Source: Nocardia cyriacigeorgica GUH-2
GTDB lineage: Bacteria > Actinomycetota > Actinomycetes > Mycobacteriales > Mycobacteriaceae
Length of the DNA stretch: 64,000 bases
Reading direction: 5' to 3'
Assembly: GCF_000284035.1 (NCBI RefSeq)
Contig: NC_016887.1
Location: 3,472,001-3,536,000 of the forward strand
Shown: one piece after another, positions 62,217 to 64,000 of the stretch
How the letters are laid out: every line of letters begins with the position of its first letter
Position numbering within the stretch: position 1 is the stretch's first letter
The notes under the pieces: generated by a model
What the model saw: the letters and a program-made list of their open reading frames with translations, nothing else
Told to the model about the DNA's origin: nothing
Databases searched by the model: none
Program-made: the position numbers and the translations under genes

Positions 62217-63878
62217 TCACCGATCGTCGTCGGAGCCGAGCGGCGGTGCGGCGGCGTGCTCGACGCGATCGGTGGGCTCCACGGTCGCGGGCCGATCCCA
62301 CCGGGACGCCTCCACCACACCGGGCACACCGTCCTGGACGACGAAACTCGCTCGGGTGTGAACCGGCGCGCCGGGCCGCTCGACAAACGGCACCACCCGG
62401 AAATCGGTGCGCCACAACTGGTGATCGACCTCCACCCGCACGTAGCCGCGCTGGGCGTTGTAGAACTTCAGATCCGGATTGGCCGCCAGCAGGTCCCGTC
62501 CGCGGCCGGGCAGGTCGACGCCGTCGCCGCCGCTGGTGATCGAGGTGCCGGTGAATTCGGCCGCCACCACTGCGGATTCGCTGTCGGCGACATCGCGGCG
62601 CAGGTCGGCGGCGTAGTTCTCGTGCCGGTCGCCGGTGAGCACCACGAGATTGCGCACCGACCGGTCGGCGGCGGCACCGAGGATCGCGGCACGTTCGCTC
62701 GCGTACCCGTCCCAGGCGTCGGTGGAGATCGCCACCTCCGGGCCGGGATCGTGGTCGGTGCGGCCCATCACCACCTGGTTGCCGAGGATCTGCCAGCGCG
62801 CGGGCGACTGCGCGAAACCGTTGAGCAACCACTGTCGTTGCGCGCCACCGAGAATGGTGCGATCCACATTCGTGGCCGGCGCGCATCCGGTGACGATCTC
62901 GCCGCCGCAGGCCTGCCGGGTGCGGTACTGGCGGGTGTCGAGCAGGGTGATCTCGGCGAGGTCGCCGAACCGGAAGCAGCGATGCAGGCGCATATTCGGG
63001 CCCGACGGCAACTGCCCGAGGCGCAGCGGCTGGTGTTCGTACATCGCTTGGAAGGCAGCAGCCCGACGGCGCAGGAACACAGCGCGCAGGGCGTCGATAT
63101 CGACGGTCGAGGCGACGGCGTCGGCGGCCCAGTCGTCGTCGACCTCGTGATCGTCCATTGTCACCAGCCACGGGAACGCCGCATGCGCCCGGCGCAACGG
63201 CTCCTCGGATTTGAACCACGCGTAGTGCAGTCGGTAGCCGGCCAGGTCGCGGGCTTCATGGCGCAGCGGCGAGGGCACCCGCACGCCGCGACGGCCGCCG
63301 GTCAGCGGATATTCGTAGATGTAGTCGCCCAAATGCACCACCAGATCGAGGTCTTCCTCGGCCAGATGCCGGTAGGCGGTGTAATGGCCGTCGTTCCAGG
63401 CCTGACAGGAGGCGTAGGCGAAGCGCAGGCGCGAACCCGTACCGGGCCGCGGTGCGGTGCGGGTGCGGCCCACCGGCGACAGCGCCGAACCCGCCCGGAA
63501 CCGGTAGTAGTACCACCGCTGCGGTTGCAGCCCGCCGATCTCGGGATGCACGCTGTGGCCCAGCGCTCGATCGGCCACCGCCGAGCCGCGGCGCACCACC
63601 TGCCGGAACTGCTCGTCATGGGCGATTTCATAGTCGACGGTCACCGGGTGGGCGGGCATGCCGCCGAGACCATCGGGAGCGAACGGGTCCGGCGCCAGCC
63701 GAGTCCACAGCACCACCCCGTCGGCGGTCGGCTCACCGGAGGCGACGCCGAGAGTGAAGGGATCGCCGGTCCAGCGCGGAGCCCGATACCGGGCGCCGGA
63801 GACCGCGCAACTTCCCGCCAGCGCGGCGGCCGACGCCACGCCACCGAACCGCAACAGCTGCCGACGCGACAGGCCCAT
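62217..63878 (-). CDS. phoD: Tat-exported alkaline phosphatase D (PhoD family)
   Basis: A 553-aa phosphodiesterase/phosphatase. Tat signal MGLSRRQLLRFGGVASAAALAGSC with twin arginine at 5-6 and a possible, imperfect lipobox at GSC. The PhoD N-terminal domain (FTLGVASGEPTADGVVLWTRLAP) is followed by the metallophosphatase core: FAYASCQAW, VVHLGDYIYEY, LVTMDDHEVDDDW, QVVMGRTD and LVVLTGDRHENYAADL, which supply the Ca/Fe ligands. Releases phosphate from phosphodiesters outside the cell, probably under phosphate limitation; no Pho box was identified. Converges on the fructosamine kinase gene. Confidence 0.9.
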   Translation of the reverse strand: MGLSRRQLLRFGGVASAAALAGSCAVSGARYRAPRWTGDPFTLGVASGEPTADGVVLWTRLAPDPFAPDGLGGMPAHPVTVDYEIAHDEQFRQVVRRGSAVADRALGHSVHPEIGGLQPQRWYYYRFRAGSALSPVGRTRTAPRPGTGSRLRFAYASCQAWNDGHYTAYRHLAEEDLDLVVHLGDYIYEYPLTGGRRGVRVPSPLRHEARDLAGYRLHYAWFKSEEPLRRAHAAFPWLVTMDDHEVDDDWAADAVASTVDIDALRAVFLRRRAAAFQAMYEHQPLRLGQLPSGPNMRLHRCFRFGDLAEITLLDTRQYRTRQACGGEIVTGCAPATNVDRTILGGAQRQWLLNGFAQSPARWQILGNQVVMGRTDHDPGPEVAISTDAWDGYASERAAILGAAADRSVRNLVVLTGDRHENYAADLRRDVADSESAVVAAEFTGTSITSGGDGVDLPGRGRDLLAANPDLKFYNAQRGYVRVEVDHQLWRTDFRVVPFVERPGAPVHTRASFVVQDGVPGVVEASRWDRPATVEPTDRVEHAAAPPLGSDDDR

Positions 63879-64000
63879 GAGTCATGGTGGGCGCGCCAGG
63901 TCGACAGCCACTGACCCGTACGGTGAAGCCGGCGATGACATCGGGCAAACTTTCGCCGCCCCTGTGATGTAATTCGGCCACAGCGTTCGATGCTCGTGCG
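63879..64000. other. Window edge, upstream region of phoD
   Basis: 122 bp with no gene. It should hold the phoD promoter on the minus strand. I could not identify a Pho-box direct repeat with confidence. Confidence 0.3.

Noticed and set aside
63940..64000. TGTGATGTAATTCGGCCACAG at the right edge as a CRP site
   Set aside because: The arms do not match the TGTGA-N6-TCACA spacing and the context is cut off by the window edge.

Overview
The window is high-GC DNA (roughly 68-70% by eye) with dense, short-spaced genes and many GTG starts. It carries families typical of mycolic-acid actinomycetes: PknK, a DUF3556 membrane protein, deazaflavin/F420 enzymes, a DUF4254 protein, DUF574 methyltransferases, and an NmtR regulator whose metal-ligand numbering matches that of Mycobacterium tuberculosis. 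A Nocardia or close relative is the best guess. I see no tRNA, rRNA, CRISPR array, insertion sequence or phage gene, so this looks like a chromosomal arm of housekeeping and accessory genes.

Layout. 0-3.5 kb: a choline-to-glycine-betaine operon (end of a BetT-type transporter, betaine aldehyde dehydrogenase, choline-oxidase-type flavoenzyme). 3.5-7.3 kb: small genes (DUF488, a secreted protein, RDD, VOC, two SnoaL-like proteins). 7.4-12.5 kb: PknK converging on a DUF3556 membrane protein. 12.6-23.1 kb: an exporter, a LysR-controlled EamA/NmrA-like set, an O-methyltransferase, a PadR/deazaflavin-reductase pair and an F420-type LLM oxidoreductase. 23.2-32.8 kb: a translationally coupled operon of an iterative reducing type I polyketide synthase (2131 aa), an alpha-oxoamine synthase and a two-domain carboxymuconolactone-decarboxylase-like protein, preceded by a GNAT. 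This is the most promising undescribed system here. 33.2-43.5 kb: a polytopic membrane protein, small regulators each with a palindromic operator, VOC, hydrolase and a TerD-AIM24 fusion. 43.6-48.6 kb: an N-acetylglucosamine module (split PTS IIC / IIB / IIA, NagA, NagB, GntR regulator). 48.7-51.0 kb: a TetR-controlled drug exporter. 51.0-55.3 kb: an XRE regulator, two DUF574 methyltransferases flanking a PPOX protein, and TerD. 55.3-57.8 kb: an NmtR/CtpJ-type cobalt/nickel response pair. 57.8-63.9 kb: a BCCT betaine transporter, an AhpD-like/DapB-like pair, fructosamine kinase and a Tat-exported PhoD phosphatase.

How the parts work together. Osmoprotection is covered twice: choline uptake plus oxidation at the left end, and a BCCT transporter at 58 kb. 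The amino-sugar genes form a complete uptake and deamination route, lacking only the general PTS proteins EI and HPr. The PKS has no thioesterase and overlaps an alpha-oxoamine synthase by 4 bp, suggesting decarboxylative chain release onto an amino acid to give a long-chain amino ketone. Three dispersed genes (a SnoaL-like gene at 6.8 kb, DUF3556 at 12.5 kb, the LLM gene at 21.6 kb) share a KstR-like operator, hinting at one lipid/steroid-responsive regulon. Several regulators (LysR, two PadR, two TetR, NmtR) have a clear dyad next to their own start, so local autoregulated circuits are a theme of the window.
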